Assembly (NCBI RefSeq): GCF_910589175.1
Contig: NZ_CAJURR010000007.1
Span: forward strand, 20,835-84,834
Length of the DNA: 64,000 nucleotides
Origin: an uncultured Lactobacillus sp.
GTDB lineage: Bacteria > Bacillota > Bacilli > Lactobacillales > Lactobacillaceae
Direction: 5' to 3'
Under the pieces are notes generated by a model, which saw only the letters and a list, made by a program, of their open reading frames with translations, was not told where the DNA came from and ran no database searches. How positions within the stretch are numbered: the stretch's first letter is position 1; the number at the start of each line of letters is the position of its first letter. Shown piece after piece: positions 63,945-64,000 of this stretch. The translations under genes were made by a program, and so were the position numbers.

Positions 63945-64000
63945 TTAATAGAGTAGAGGAAACTTTTCTAGTTTGCCCCTCTCATTGCACCGTACGTACG
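63945..64000 (-). mobile_element. 3' end (domain V/VI) of a group II intron, runs off right edge
   Basis: On the minus strand the window starts with CGTACGTACGGTGC, like the 3' strand of a group II intron domain V. It is followed by a stem AGAGGGGCAAACT/AAGTTTCCTCT with an unpaired A about 8 bases before ACTCTATT, the shape of domain VI and its branch point. The intron body would lie outside the window. Confidence 0.5.

Overview
The window is AT-rich, low-GC Gram-positive chromosome. Intrinsic terminators, strong AGGAGG-type ribosome binding sites, frequent TTG/GTG starts, sortase (LPQTG) and YSIRK surface-protein signals, MucBP adhesin repeats, an L-Lys-type MurE and a full rsmG-noc-parA-parB-DUF951-ychF block all point to a host-associated Lactobacillus, most likely the L. 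gasseri/johnsonii group. This is judged from protein character only, with no database comparison. The rsmG-noc-parA-parB block indicates that the right half lies near oriC.

Layout. 1-2307: a BceAB-like ABC transporter cut by the left edge, with an operator-like palindrome on its promoter. 2430-3990: an APC amino-acid permease preceded by a 14-codon leader ORF containing Pro-Pro-Pro and an anti-Shine-Dalgarno sequence. 4066-7543: a tight operon of a 32-residue peptide, a frameshifted TPR/RRNPP-like receptor, an ABC ATPase and two ABC-2 permeases. 7552-8455: about 900 bases without a gene. 8465-15693: HflX, L,D-transpeptidase, NlpC/P60 endopeptidase (with a WalR-type box), a guanylate-kinase-like protein, a DUF2187-like protein and an O-antigen-ligase-like membrane protein. 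15836-17231: NrdI plus a NrdF-like protein that has lost most metal ligands. 17827-18630: MazEF and an unassigned structured RNA. 18637-23562: ThrE-type exporter pair, ABC-F ATPase, small secreted protein, LCP enzyme. 23726-31012: PepF, lactate permease, cluster-9 metal ABC operon with a palindromic operator, ArsR regulator, HAD phosphatase. 31112-36618: a large MucBP/LPQTG adhesin inactivated by one frameshift and one in-frame stop.

36961-45342: fruRKA operon, GH31 alpha-glucosidase, Nat-type ABC transporter. 45465-49674: a response regulator, histidine kinase, MurE and Asp/Glu racemase in one operon. 49826-53426: heterodimeric LmrCD-like multidrug ABC exporter. 53562-59074: DUF1129, YchF, DUF951, ParB, ParA, Noc, RsmG. 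59273-63863: CvpA, then ApbE, tyrosine phosphatase, MupG-like DUF871 protein and two NADPH:FMN reductases. The last ~55 bases look like the 3' end of a group II intron on the minus strand.

The points most worth follow-up are the metal-ligand-depleted NrdF paired with NrdI; the small peptide/receptor/ABC operon with a dnaX-type slippery heptamer at the receptor frameshift; the Pro-Pro-Pro leader peptide whose codons form the anti-SD of the downstream permease; and the unassigned structured RNA beside mazEF.
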